Part shown: positions 27,584-35,177 of the stretch, piece after piece
Position numbering within the stretch: the stretch's first letter is position 1
Layout of the letters: every line of letters begins with the position of its first letter
Source of the DNA: Absicoccus porci
GTDB lineage: Bacteria > Bacillota_I > Bacilli_A > Erysipelotrichales > Erysipelotrichaceae
Reading direction: 5' to 3'
Assembly (NCBI RefSeq): GCF_003725415.1
Contig: NZ_RJQC01000001.1
Location: forward strand, 155,611-219,610
Length of the DNA: 64,000 nucleotides
Translations under genes and position numbers: made by a program
Notes under the pieces: generated by a model
Told to the model about the DNA's origin: nothing
Database searches by the model: none
The model's input: the letters and a program-made list of their open reading frames with translations, nothing else

Positions 27584-27772
27584 ATGGATAAGCAATTATG
27601 GGTATTATGTCCTATTTGCAATAATAAGACACGAACTAAAGTGCGAGAAGATACAGAACTGATAAATTTTCCTTTGTTCTGTCCGAAGTGCAAAACGGAA
27701 ACTTTAATCAATATAAAGCATGGAAAAGTAACTATTATCAAAGAGCCAGACGCAAAGACGCAGAGCCGATAA
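27584..27772 (+). CDS. Cysteine-rich KTR domain protein (Tn916 orf6 position)
   Basis: 62 residues with CPICNNKTRTKVREDTEL and CPKCKTETLI: two CxxC knuckles and the KTR motif that names the family. It commonly sits immediately after tet(M) or another cargo gene in Tn916-like elements, as it does here after the ABC cassette. It presumably binds zinc; its role is unknown. The run GGGGGG upstream acts as ribosome site. Confidence 0.8.
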   Translation: MDKQLWVLCPICNNKTRTKVREDTELINFPLFCPKCKTETLINIKHGKVTIIKEPDAKTQSR

Positions 27773-27774
27773 TT

Positions 27775-27879
27775 TGTAGGTTATTATGACTTATAGATTG
27801 TTGGCTCTTATTTGTTACCTGCGGAGCAGATCAGCAAATAGATAATGCAGAATAGCAAAAAGGGAAAACAAGAAGCTGA
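27775..27879. other. Gap between KTR gene and orf9
   Basis: No gene seen. The end of orf9 lies at its right edge; no clear hairpin terminator is visible. Confidence 0.4.
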
Positions 27880-28239
27880 TTACTTCTTGCTCTCCCTGCT
27901 GTTCAAGATACCGTCAATCGTACCTTGAATGATTTTTAATTCGTTATCACTCAATAAATCAAGAGAGGTTTCTATCTGACGGCGAGCTGTACTTTTTACG
28001 ACGTTCTCTGCTGGATAGAAATATTCATCGACCGATATATTGAACATGGTAACTAAATCATGGAATAATTGAAAACTAGGGTGTGAACCAACATTTTCAA
28101 TATCTGCGATATGGCGTTCTCCATAGAACACTTTATCGCCTAAATCATTACGAGAAAGCCCTGCTCTCTCACGGGCTTCTCTGATTGCCAGTCCTAAAGG
28201 TCTGAAATCAAAAGTTTGTGTTTCTTTTGCTTTTCTCAT
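27880..28239 (-). CDS. orf9: HTH-type repressor (Tn916 orf9)
   Basis: 119 residues. A helix-turn-helix of the Xre type occupies about 15-70 (LGLAIREARERAGLSRNDLG, then VFYGERHIADIENV). In Tn916 this reverse-strand gene is thought to repress orf7/orf8 and thereby transfer genes. It is complete and in its normal place and orientation, but the DNA between it and orf7 is now split by a plasmid block of about 3.5 kb, so its operator may no longer be next to orf7. Confidence 0.85.
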   Translation of the reverse strand: MRKAKETQTFDFRPLGLAIREARERAGLSRNDLGDKVFYGERHIADIENVGSHPSFQLFHDLVTMFNISVDEYFYPAENVVKSTARRQIETSLDLLSDNELKIIQGTIDGILNSRESKK

Positions 28240-28334
28240 TTTAAATCACCTAGCATGAGTTTATACTTCATGCTGTATATTTAGAATGTGTTAAAATTGA
28301 GCGAATCATTCAATTAGAAAACGAAAAAGAATAG

Positions 28335-28362
28335 AATCACAAATCACTTGTGATTTGTGATT
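28335..28362. promoter_or_regulatory. Omega operator, four heptads
   Basis: Four contiguous 7-base units: AATCACA AATCACT TGTGATT TGTGATT (two direct, two inverted). Heptads of the form ATCACA are the known binding units of the plasmid omega repressor, encoded 40 bases downstream. Fewer repeats than at the delta promoter in this window. Confidence 0.85.
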
Positions 28363-28404
28363 GTTGATGATAAAATAAGAGTAAGAAGAAATAGAAAGAA
28401 GTGA

Positions 28405-28620
28405 GTGGTTGTGGGAAATTTAGGCGCACAAAAAGCAAAACGAAATGATACACCAATCAGTGCAAAAAAAGATATTATGGGGGATAAGACGGTTCGTGTT
28501 CGTGCTGACTTGCACCATATTATAAAAATCGAAACAGCAAAGAATGGCGGAAACGTAAAAGAAGTTATGGATAAAGCCTTAGAAGAATATATTCGGAAAT
28601 ATTTACCTGACAAACTTTAA
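28405..28620 (+). CDS. omega: Omega transcriptional repressor
   Basis: 71-residue ribbon-helix-helix repressor, starting with GTG 28405 (GTG 28411 is also possible). It is nearly identical, as far as I recall, to pSM19035 omega (NLGAQKAKRNDTPISAKKDI, then DKTVRVRADLHHIIKIETAK). It binds heptad repeats and coordinates copy number, partition and toxin-antitoxin genes; with delta it also acts as the centromere-binding protein. Both heptad operators are present in this window, so regulation may still function. It lies 16 bases upstream of the antitoxin gene. Confidence 0.93.
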   Translation: MVVGNLGAQKAKRNDTPISAKKDIMGDKTVRVRADLHHIIKIETAKNGGNVKEVMDKALEEYIRKYLPDKL

Positions 28621-28636
28621 AAGGAGTGAAAATGAA

Positions 28637-28909
28637 ATGGCAGTTACTTATGAAAAAACATTTGAAATAGAGATCATTAACGAATTATCGGCAAGCGTTT
28701 ATAATCGAGTATTAAACTATGTTTTGAATCATGAATTAAATAAAAATGACTCTCAATTATTGGAAGTCAATTTATTAAACCAATTAAAGCTTGCAAAACG
28801 TGTAAATCTTTTTGATTATTCTTTAGAAGAATTACAAGCCGTTCATGAGTATTGGCGGTCAATGAATCGCTATTCAAAACAAGTTTTGAATAAAGAGAAA
28901 GTGGCTTAA
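28637..28909 (+). CDS. epsilon: Epsilon antitoxin
   Basis: 90-residue, all-helical antitoxin of the epsilon-zeta system ([20 protein letters not shown] at the start), which neutralises the UDP-N-acetylglucosamine kinase zeta. Full length. It follows omega and is directly followed by the zeta start, but zeta is truncated, so it is an orphan here. Confidence 0.92.
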   Translation: MAVTYEKTFEIEIINELSASVYNRVLNYVLNHELNKNDSQLLEVNLLNQLKLAKRVNLFDYSLEELQAVHEYWRSMNRYSKQVLNKEKVA

Positions 28910-28910
28910 T

Positions 28911-29069
28911 ATGGCAAATATAGTCAATTTTACTGACAAACAATTTGAAAATCGCTTAAATGATAATTTAGAAGAATTGGTTCAAGGAAAAAAAGCGGTT
29001 GAATCGCCAACCGCTTTTTTACTTGGTGGGCAACCAGGGTCAGGGAAAACGAGTTTGCGAAGAAGATGA
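28911..29069 (+). pseudogene. zeta: Zeta toxin, N-terminal fragment
   Basis: 52 codons remain of about 287. The fragment starts [20 protein letters not shown] and runs through the Walker A motif [12 protein letters not shown], then breaks into RR and a TGA. The kinase core and the UNAG-binding region are lost, so it cannot be toxic. The fusion point is at about 29060, where unrelated DNA begins. Confidence 0.9.
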
Positions 29070-29120
29070 TTGAGCAGGCAGGAACAAAGTGATAAATTCA
29101 AATTGTGAGGGAAAATATAG

Positions 29121-29540
29121 ATGAATCAAGGAAGAATTATTGTGATTACAGGCTCACCGGGGACAGGAAAAACAACAACTGCGTCAATTGTCGCAAAGGA
29201 ATCAGATATGGATAAATCAGTGCATATGCACACCGATGACTTTTTTCATTACTTAAGCAAAGGCGCAATACCACCACATTTGCCAGAATCCAACAAGCAA
29301 AATCTGGTTGTCATTGAAGCCTTTTTAGAGGCTGCAAAGCGATATGCTCGTGGCGGATATGATGTAATTGTAGATGGGATTGTCGGGCCATGGTTTTTGG
29401 AGCCATGGAAAGCTCTTGCCCAAGAAGATTACGAGGTACACTATATTGTATTAAGAGCGAGTATGGAAATAAGACTTAGAAGCAAACTTAAGAGTGTGTT
29501 GATAGTGCAGTATCTTAAAATTTTGTATAATAGGAATTGA
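29121..29540 (+). pseudogene. P-loop kinase-like ATPase, 3' truncated
   Basis: 139 codons with Walker A GSPGTGKTTTAS at residues about 11-22 and a DxDxIVDGIVG-like segment. It resembles small AAA/shikimate-kinase-like nucleotide kinases. The C-terminus changes at about residue 120 into sequence (KSVLIVQYLKILYNRN) that is simply the translated erm(B) promoter region, so the native end was replaced when the erm(B) segment joined. Function unknown. Confidence 0.65.
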
Positions 29541-29586
29541 AGTTAAATTAGATGCTAAAAATTTGTAATTAAGAAGGAGTGATTAC
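29490..29586 (+). promoter_or_regulatory. ermB: erm(B) promoter region without the long leader peptide
   Basis: TTGATA at about 29499-29504 and TATAAT at about 29526-29531 lie 21 bases apart, an unusually long spacing, so the true -35 may differ. Only a six-codon mini-ORF (MLKICN) precedes the AAGGAG site. The 27-36 codon attenuator leader of inducible erm(B) forms is absent, which fits constitutive expression. Confidence 0.65.
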
Positions 29587-30324
29587 ATGAACAAAAATAT
29601 AAAATATTCTCAAAACTTTTTAACGAGTGAAAAAGTACTCAACCAAATAATAAAACAATTGAATTTAAAAGAAACCGATACCGTTTACGAAATTGGAACA
29701 GGTAAAGGGCATTTAACGACGAAACTGGCTAAAATAAGTAAACAGGTAACGTCTATTGAATTAGACAGTCATCTATTCAACTTATCGTCAGAAAAATTAA
29801 AACTGAATACTCGTGTCACTTTAATTCACCAAGATATTCTACAGTTTCAATTCCCTAACAAACAGAGGTATAAAATTGTTGGGAGTATTCCTTACAATTT
29901 AAGCACACAAATTATTAAAAAAGTGGTTTTTGAAAGCCATGCGTCTGACATCTATCTGATTGTTGAAGAAGGATTCTACAAGCGTACCTTGGATATTCAC
30001 CGAACACTAGGGTTGCTCTTGCACACTCAAGTCTCGATTCAGCAATTGCTTAAGCTGCCAGCGGAATGCTTTCATCCTAAACCAAAAGTAAACAGTGTCT
30101 TAATAAAACTTACCCGCCATACCACAGATGTTCCAGATAAATATTGGAAGCTATATACGTACTTTGTTTCAAAATGGGTCAAGCGAGAATATCGTCAACT
30201 GTTTACTAAAAATCAGTTTCATCAAGCAATGAAACACGCCAAAGTAAACAATTTAAGTACCGTTACTTATGAGCAAGTATTGTCTATTTTTAATAGTTAT
30301 CTATTATTTAACGGGAGGAAATAA
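29587..30324 (+). CDS. ermB: 23S rRNA (adenine-N6)-dimethyltransferase Erm(B)
   Basis: 245 residues, the exact length of Erm(B), starting [23 protein letters not shown]-binding motif [13 protein letters not shown] near 36-48 and the catalytic motif GSIPYNLST near 99-107 are intact. It dimethylates A2058 of 23S rRNA and confers resistance to macrolides, lincosamides and streptogramin B. It is flanked by plasmid-derived fragments, the usual setting for this gene. No defect is seen. Confidence 0.97.
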   Translation: MNKNIKYSQNFLTSEKVLNQIIKQLNLKETDTVYEIGTGKGHLTTKLAKISKQVTSIELDSHLFNLSSEKLKLNTRVTLIHQDILQFQFPNKQRYKIVGSIPYNLSTQIIKKVVFESHASDIYLIVEEGFYKRTLDIHRTLGLLLHTQVSIQQLLKLPAECFHPKPKVNSVLIKLTRHTTDVPDKYWKLYTYFVSKWVKREYRQLFTKNQFHQAMKHAKVNNLSTVTYEQVLSIFNSYLLFNGRK

Positions 30325-30329
30325 TTCTA

Positions 30330-30460
30330 TGAGTCGCTTTTGTAAATTTGGAAAGTTACACGTTACTAAAGGGAATGTAGATAAATTATTAGGTATACTA
30401 CTGACAGCTTCCAAGGAGCTAAAGAGGTCCCTAGCGCCTACGGGGAATTTGTATCGATAA
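30330..30460 (+). CDS. Short ORF downstream of erm(B)
   Basis: About 43 codons beginning MSRFCKFGKLHVTKGNVDKL, ending at TAA 30458. This small ORF follows erm(B) in many plasmid copies of the gene. It lies six bases after erm(B) with a GGAGG site, so it may be translated, but no function is known. Confidence 0.5.
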
Positions 30461-30475
30461 GGGGTACAAATTCCC

Positions 30476-30754
30476 ACTAAGCGCTCGGGACCCCTTGTAG
30501 GAAAATGTCCTAAGTGTGGCAACAATATTGTATTAAAAAAATCGTTTTATGGTTGTTCAAATTATCCTGAATGTACCTTCACTTTAGCTGAACATTTTAG
30601 AAAGAAAAAACTCACCAAAACAAATGTAAAAGAATTACTAGAGGGAAAAGAAACCCTGGTAAAAGGAATCAAAACGAAAGATAGAAAGTCCTACAATGCC
30701 GTTGTAAAAATCGGAGAAAAGGGATATATTGATTTTATCTCTTTTTCAAAATAA
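30476..30754 (+). pseudogene. Plasmid DNA topoisomerase, C-terminal fragment
   Basis: The open frame reads LVGKCPKCGNNIVLKKSFYG and ends DFISFSK: a topoisomerase IA-type zinc-finger domain (CxxC, CxxxxxC) and tail, about 90 residues. The catalytic part is absent and there is no start codon. It matches the end of the topoisomerase gene of pAMbeta1/pSM19035-type plasmids, in which it lies next to delta. Confidence 0.75.
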
Positions 30755-30756
30755 GC

Positions 30757-30787
30757 ATAAAAGCCCTTTAAAGAGGGCTTTTATATA
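30757..30787 (+). terminator. Terminator after the topoisomerase fragment
   Basis: AAAAGCCCT and AGGGCTTTT form a 9-bp stem with a six-base loop and a T-rich tail. It isolates the delta promoter from upstream transcription. Confidence 0.7.
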
Positions 30788-30789
30788 TT

Positions 30790-30852
30790 AATCACAAATC
30801 ACTTATCACAAATCACAAGTGATTAATCACAAATCACTTGTGATTTGTGATT
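30790..30852. promoter_or_regulatory. Omega operator, nine heptads, upstream of delta
   Basis: Nine contiguous 7-base units, all variants of ATCACA or its complement, in the orientations + + + + - + + - -. It is the omega-binding and probable centromere-like site of the delta-omega partition system. Confidence 0.88.
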
Positions 30853-30898
30853 CCTAATGATACAATATTACTATACAAAAAAAGAATGGGGCGTAGTT

Positions 30899-31735
30899 AT
30901 GGAGAAGGAAGAACTCAAAATACTTGAAGAATTAAGACGTATTTTAAACAGTAAAAATGAAGCGATTGTTATCTTAAACAATTATTTTAAAGGTGGTGTT
31001 GGAAAGTCAAAATTATCGACTATGTTTGCTTACTTGACAGACAAATTTAATTTAAAAGTTTTAATGATCGATAAGGACTTACAAGCAACATTGACAAAAG
31101 ACTTAGCAAAAACATTTAAGGTAGAATTGCCACGTGTTAATTTTTATGAAGGACTGAAAAATGGAAACTTGGCTTCTTCTATTGTTCATTTGACTGATAA
31201 TTTAGACTTGATCCCTGGCACGTTTGATTTGATGTTACTGCCAAAATTAACTCGCTCATGGACTTTTGAAAATGAAAGTAGATTGCTTGCTACTCTTTTA
31301 GCACCTTTAAAAAGTGACTATGATCTCATTATTATTGATACTGTACCAACGCCAAGCGTTTATACAAATAATGCAATCGTGGCAAGTGATTACGTCATGA
31401 TCCCTTTACAAGCAGAAGAAGAAAGTACAAACAACATTCAAAACTATATTTCCTATTTGATTGATTTACAAGAACAGTTTAACCCTGGACTAGATATGAT
31501 CGGTTTTGTTCCTTATTTAGTTGATACGGACAGCACAACGATAAAATCAAACCTGGAAGAACTGTACAAGCAACATAAAGAAGATAACTTGGTTTTCCAA
31601 AATATTATCAAGCGAAGTAATAAAGTAAGTACCTGGTCTAAAAACGGCATTACAGAACACAAAGGCTATGACAAAAAAGTTTTATCTATGTATGAGAACG
31701 TATTTTTTGAAATGCTTGCATATAGTATGCAGTAA
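30899..31735 (+). CDS. delta: Delta, ParA-type partition ATPase
   Basis: 278 residues from ATG 30899; the frame opens 14 codons earlier at 30857, which could be the true start. The deviant Walker A motif FKGGVGKSKLS (near 30) and Walker B LIIIDTVPTPS identify a ParA/Soj ATPase. Delta works with omega bound to heptad repeats to segregate Inc18 plasmids. In a chromosome it has no obvious task, but gene and operator are intact. Confidence 0.9.
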   Translation: MEKEELKILEELRRILNSKNEAIVILNNYFKGGVGKSKLSTMFAYLTDKFNLKVLMIDKDLQATLTKDLAKTFKVELPRVNFYEGLKNGNLASSIVHLTDNLDLIPGTFDLMLLPKLTRSWTFENESRLLATLLAPLKSDYDLIIIDTVPTPSVYTNNAIVASDYVMIPLQAEEESTNNIQNYISYLIDLQEQFNPGLDMIGFVPYLVDTDSTTIKSNLEELYKQHKEDNLVFQNIIKRSNKVSTWSKNGITEHKGYDKKVLSMYENVFFEMLAYSMQ

Positions 31736-32182
31736 TAATTCAAAAGCTGTTATCGTGTGCGGTAAATAAAAAAAACCGTTCCTAGATAATACACTTTTGT
31801 GCGTCTTGAAAAATAACGGGACGGTTTTGGATATAACCAGAACTGTCCTTTTTTCTTAGGAGTAAATAAGGCATAGCTCTGGTTAAAGGGGGCTATACCA
31901 TGATTGCATACGGAAGAACGTTCTGCCGTTCTCAACTGAATAAATATTTCAGTCCACTATTACAATCATTACACCCTTTACAAGAATTAAAAATTCATAT
32001 CAATAGAATTTATAAAACAGTCTGTTTGTGTAATTACACATTATCGGGCTGTTTTTGTTTTGTTAAAAATTTTTTTCAACTTTTTTCGGTTTCAACTTAG
32101 CAAATCACACCTGTCGTTCCCTATATGGTGCGGAAAGAGGGATAACCACTTTTCATATCGTAACGGAAAGGGGGTGAGATTG
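31736..32182. other. Junction and leader region upstream of orf7
   Basis: No convincing gene. It contains an imperfect hairpin at about 31772-31827 (AAACCGT with ACGGTTT) and, at 32016-32058, AACAGTCTG pairing with CGGGCTGTT around the palindrome GTGTAATTACAC, followed by TTTTTGTTTTG: a good terminator in the orf7 leader. Somewhere here the plasmid block ends and Tn916-type sequence resumes. Confidence 0.5.
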
Positions 32183-32599
32183 ATGAAACCATCTGACTTC
32201 CAGAAAACAGTTCAATGCCGTTTTGAAAGTTGTTTGAAGAAAGTTGTCCGACATGTTGTTAAGGACTATCAGAAGAAATTAAAGCGACGACAAAAGGGAG
32301 AAACGCTTTTTTGTGAACTTCCAGAAATCGTTGTAGAAAATCTGGCTGTCTAGGACGACTATGATACGGACTATACGATTTTCAATGTATGTGGTAGTGA
32401 TATTCGTATTTGTGATGATGAACTGGCAGAAGCCTTGAAACATTTGTCTGAGCGTAATCGAGAAAATTTGTTGATGTATTATTTCTTGGAAATGAGCGAT
32501 ACCGAGATTGCAAAAAGACAAAATATTTCAAGAAGTGGTGTTTTTCAAAACCGACACAATTCACTAGAGCTTATGAAAAAAATACTAAAGGAGAAATGA
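32183..32599 (+). pseudogene. orf7: Sigma-like regulator (Tn916 orf7) with in-frame amber stop
   Basis: From ATG 32183 (AAAGGGGGTGAG upstream) the frame codes MKPSDFQKTVQCRFESCLKK to LAV, then TAG at 32351-32353 (codon 57), and continues in the same frame as DDYDTDYTIFNVCGSDIRIC through MKKILKEK to TGA 32597-32599. Without the stop it would be 138 residues. The C-terminal half holds the sigma-70 region 4-like helix-turn-helix (MSDTEIAKRQNISRSGVFQN). Orf7 normally activates transfer genes; the stop removes the DNA-binding part. A GAG to TAG change is the simplest explanation. Confidence 0.85.
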
Positions 32600-32605
32600 T
32601 AGCAA

Positions 32606-32854
32606 ATGAAACACACAATGAAGAAGCCGTCCTACTACTTGCTTTCGCAGGCAATGGACGGGGACGAAAAAGCGATTGAAAAGATACTGGCATTTTATGA
32701 CCCTTACATATCAAAGTGCTGTCTACGACCACTCTATGATGAATACGGCAATGTCTATATTGTTGTAGATATGGAATTAAAGGGACTTATCAGAGAAGCA
32801 CTTATTAAAATGATTTTAGGGTTTGATATTGCCTTAGAAATCGAAGAAGAATAA
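32606..32854 (+). CDS. orf8: Conjugative transposon regulator (Tn916 orf8)
   Basis: 82 residues (or 78 from the ATG at 32618), rich in helix, with the family sequence KPSYYLLSQAMDGDEKAIEK and IREALIKMILG. In Tn916 orf7 and orf8 are co-transcribed and stimulate transcription of excision and transfer genes. It follows orf7 by 6 bases with a GGAG site. It is intact. Confidence 0.85.
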   Translation: MKHTMKKPSYYLLSQAMDGDEKAIEKILAFYDPYISKCCLRPLYDEYGNVYIVVDMELKGLIREALIKMILGFDIALEIEEE

Positions 32855-33305
32855 CAAGCAGTAACCGCAGAGCATGATTTGTTCAATCCCCTCTTTCCTG
32901 CTCTGCCCCTGCTTTTATATGAAAGCAACACGCTTTCGCCACAGCTCTTTGACAACTGAATAAAGCAGACAGATACGTTTGTGAGATAGCGAGCCACGGG
33001 AACTGTACGCCACGACCTTTTCAAAAGAAAGCGAGCGACCCACGCAGTGATCCGAGAGCGACTGTTGGAAAAGTCGTTTTGCCATGACCTATCCTCACAG
33101 AATAATGATACGTCCGCATGGTGCGGTTCTGCCCACAAGAATGGGAATAGTTGAGATACTAACGGAGCTTTCCAAAGCCGTCTGCCTGCTTATAATTGAT
33201 AGTTTCAGCAACAAAATCTATCTACTCTTTTTATTTAGGTGTGTTATAATGACCTTATTAGACGAGTGTATTTTGTTGCTGTCACAAATGAAAGGGGTCT
33301 TAATA
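32855..33305. other. Region between orf8 and xis
   Basis: No supported gene. Several short frames on both strands lack any protein-like sequence or conserved start. A TATAAT at 33245-33250 probably belongs to the xis/int promoter. The sequence is GC-richer than its surroundings, as is normal for this part of Tn916 relatives. Confidence 0.5.
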
Positions 33306-33505
33306 GTGATAAGTGATACACAAAATGCACAATCTCCTACAAAGGAAAAAAGACTTATACAGTAGAGGAAATTGCTGAACAACTGGACATTAGCAAAAAG
33401 GTAGCTTATTCATTAGTAAAAAGCGGTCAATTCAGTTATGTTCGTGCTGGTAAAGCCATACGGGTATCAAAGGTTTCTTTCGATAAATGGTTAAATGAAA
33501 TTTAA
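33306..33505 (+). pseudogene. xis: Excisionase-like gene with apparent 1-base deletion
   Basis: GTG 33306, behind AAAGGGG, reads VISDTQNAQSPTKEKRLIQ and stops. One base off, from about 33350, the frame reads KTYTVEEIAEQLDISKKVAY and ends SFDKWLNEI at TAA 33503-33505: a winged-helix excisionase. The two join at a run of six As (33346-33351); seven As would give a 66-residue protein, the size of Tn916 Xis. It is directly followed by the integrase gene. Sequencing error or slippage cannot be excluded. Confidence 0.75.
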
Positions 33506-33523
33506 CTATAAGGAGAGAAAATT

Positions 33524-34969
33524 ATGGCTTCAATCAAACAAAGAAAATCAAGTTTTTCAGTTATTTATTGGTACTTAGATAGTGCAGGAGAAAGAAAACA
33601 AAAATGGGACACGCTGGAAACAAGAAAAGAAGCAAAACAGCGAAAAGCCTTTATAGAATACTATCAAGAGAAATTTGGATATGTGATAGTTCCATTAGAG
33701 GAACAATTTGCACATCAGATTGAAAATTCTAAAAAGGAGTTAGATGTTGTAGACAAAGATATTACATTGCGTGATTTCCTAGAAATTTTTGTTAATTTAT
33801 ATGGCACATCTAAATGGTCGCCGAGTACATTTAGTAGTAAGGTAGGCAGTATTGAAAATTATATCAATCCGATTATTGGAGATTGGAAACTGAATGAAAT
33901 AACTACAAAAAGTCTATCAAAATACTACAATGATTTATTGAGCGTTCCAGAAGTACCACGGGCAAACAGAAAAGCAACTGGTCGTTGTGTTCAACCAGCG
34001 AACATCAAAAAAATACATGATATTATCCGCTGTGCCTTAAATCAAGCTATCCGCTGGGAGTATATTGATACAAACAAAAGAAACCCTGCGTCTTTGGCTA
34101 CGTTACCAAAAATTCCAAAGACTAGGCGAAAAGTGTGGAGTGTTCAAACATTTCGAGAAGCGGTAAAAGCCACGGAAGATGATTTGCTTTCAATTTGTAT
34201 GCACTTAGCTTTTTCCTGCTCTATGCGAATTGGAGAAATTACAGGACTTACATGGGAAGATGTTATTATTGATGAAGAGTCCATTGCTACAAATAATGCA
34301 AAGGTAATCATCAATAAAGAACTTTCAAGAGTAAATGCAGAAGCTATGCAGAAATTAAAGGAAAAGGATATTTTAAAGATTTTCCCAACGCAAAAACCGC
34401 ATTGTACCACAAGGCTTGTCTTGAAAACGCCAAAAACAGAAACAAGTAATCGTGTTGTCTGGTTACCTAAAACAGTTGCGGAACTATTGGTGCAATATAA
34501 AAAAGACCAGCAGGAATTAAAGGAATTTTTAGGAAGTGCCTACAATGATTACAACCTTGTTATTGCGTTGGATAATGGCAATCCCGTGGAAAGCCGTATT
34601 GTTAGAGATAGGTTTCAAAAGCTCTGTGAAGAAAACGATTATGAAGTTGTGGTATTTCACAGCCTACGCCATTTAAGTACGGGTTATAAACTCAAAATGA
34701 CAAACGGAGATGTTAAGTCCGTACAAGGCGATACTGGTCACGCAGAAGCAGAAATGGTTACAGATGTATATTCAGAAATCATTGACGAGGACAGACGTTT
34801 CAATGCACAAAAAATGGATAAAGAATTTTATTCTACGCTTAATGATGATACAGACAATCCAAAGCAAGATACCGACTTAACCGATAGTGATATGGCGTTA
34901 TTGGAACTGATTAAATCTTTATCGCCAGAAATGAAAGAGCAATTTTTAAAGCAGGCACTTCAAAGATAG
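33524..34969 (+). CDS. int: Tyrosine recombinase integrase
   Basis: 481 residues, longer than the 405-residue Tn916 Int, so this is a different integration module. It has an N-terminal arm-binding domain (about 1-60), a SAM-like core-binding domain (about 80-190), and the catalytic domain: Arg in CSMRIGEITGL, HSLRH (HxxR), the second His in GDTGHAEAEMV and the nucleophile Tyr in TDVYSE. The C-terminus has an extra acidic tail of about 60 residues. ATG at 33524 follows AAGGAGAG. It is intact. Confidence 0.9.
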   Translation: MASIKQRKSSFSVIYWYLDSAGERKQKWDTLETRKEAKQRKAFIEYYQEKFGYVIVPLEEQFAHQIENSKKELDVVDKDITLRDFLEIFVNLYGTSKWSPSTFSSKVGSIENYINPIIGDWKLNEITTKSLSKYYNDLLSVPEVPRANRKATGRCVQPANIKKIHDIIRCALNQAIRWEYIDTNKRNPASLATLPKIPKTRRKVWSVQTFREAVKATEDDLLSICMHLAFSCSMRIGEITGLTWEDVIIDEESIATNNAKVIINKELSRVNAEAMQKLKEKDILKIFPTQKPHCTTRLVLKTPKTETSNRVVWLPKTVAELLVQYKKDQQELKEFLGSAYNDYNLVIALDNGNPVESRIVRDRFQKLCEENDYEVVVFHSLRHLSTGYKLKMTNGDVKSVQGDTGHAEAEMVTDVYSEIIDEDRRFNAQKMDKEFYSTLNDDTDNPKQDTDLTDSDMALLELIKSLSPEMKEQFLKQALQR

Positions 34970-34975
34970 AATTTC

Positions 34976-35039
34976 AAAAGTGTTAGCAAATTCCAAAAAA
35001 ACCAGCGATTTTTCTTCAAAAATAAAAAAGTGTTAGCAA
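34976..35039 (+). repeat. Two 14-bp direct repeats, probable integrase arm sites
   Basis: AAAAGTGTTAGCAA occurs at 34976-34989 and 35026-35039, 50 bases apart, right after int. Tyrosine integrases of this type bind short direct repeats near the element end with their N-terminal domain. Confidence 0.6.
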
Positions 35040-35137
35040 GCCTATTTCCTTAAAAGTCTTAAAAAAATATCGAATAAAAAATGACAGATTGAAAACAATT
35101 CGTATTCAGCGTAAATAGAAAGCCATAAATAAAGAAA

Positions 35138-35170
35138 CGCTGAAAACCTTGTAAAATAAGGCTTTCAGCG
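35138..35170. terminator. Hairpin at the element end
   Basis: CGCTGAAA-A-CCTT pairs with AAGG-CTTTCAGCG (stem of about 12). It lies between int and the 3' end of the convergent tRNA and may end transcription from either side. Confidence 0.5.
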
Positions 35171-35177
35171 GAGTTTG

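Larger units (their letters stand above)
28300..31735 (+). mobile_element. Inc18-plasmid-derived maintenance and erm(B) block
   Basis: Contiguous genes: omega repressor, epsilon antitoxin, truncated zeta toxin, truncated P-loop kinase, erm(B), short ORF, topoisomerase tail, delta/ParA. The same gene set is known from pSM19035/pAMbeta1-type plasmids of streptococci and enterococci. It lies between orf9 and orf7 of the Tn916 remnant. Exact borders are not resolved; the left one is between 28260 and 28335 and the right one somewhere in 31740-32100. Confidence 0.75.

Noticed and set aside
30790-30852. Short regular repeats as a CRISPR array
   Set aside because: Units are 7 bases, contiguous and in both orientations; they are omega heptads, not repeats with spacers. 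No cas gene is present.
31900-32100. 66-codon frame MIAYGRTFCRSQLNKYFSPL
   Set aside because: It runs through a terminator hairpin and has no recognisable family; composition looks like leader DNA.
32060-32353. 97-codon frame as a separate protein
   Set aside because: It is an upstream extension of truncated orf7; the ribosome site supports ATG 32183 instead.
33346-33352. Programmed -1 frameshift in xis at AAAAAAG
   Set aside because: The zero frame reads AAA AGA, not A AAA AAG, so the heptamer is out of phase for the canonical mechanism.
33084-33365. 93-codon frame upstream of int as a gene
   Set aside because: It contains only the first part of xis; the earlier portion has no ribosome site and no protein-like pattern.
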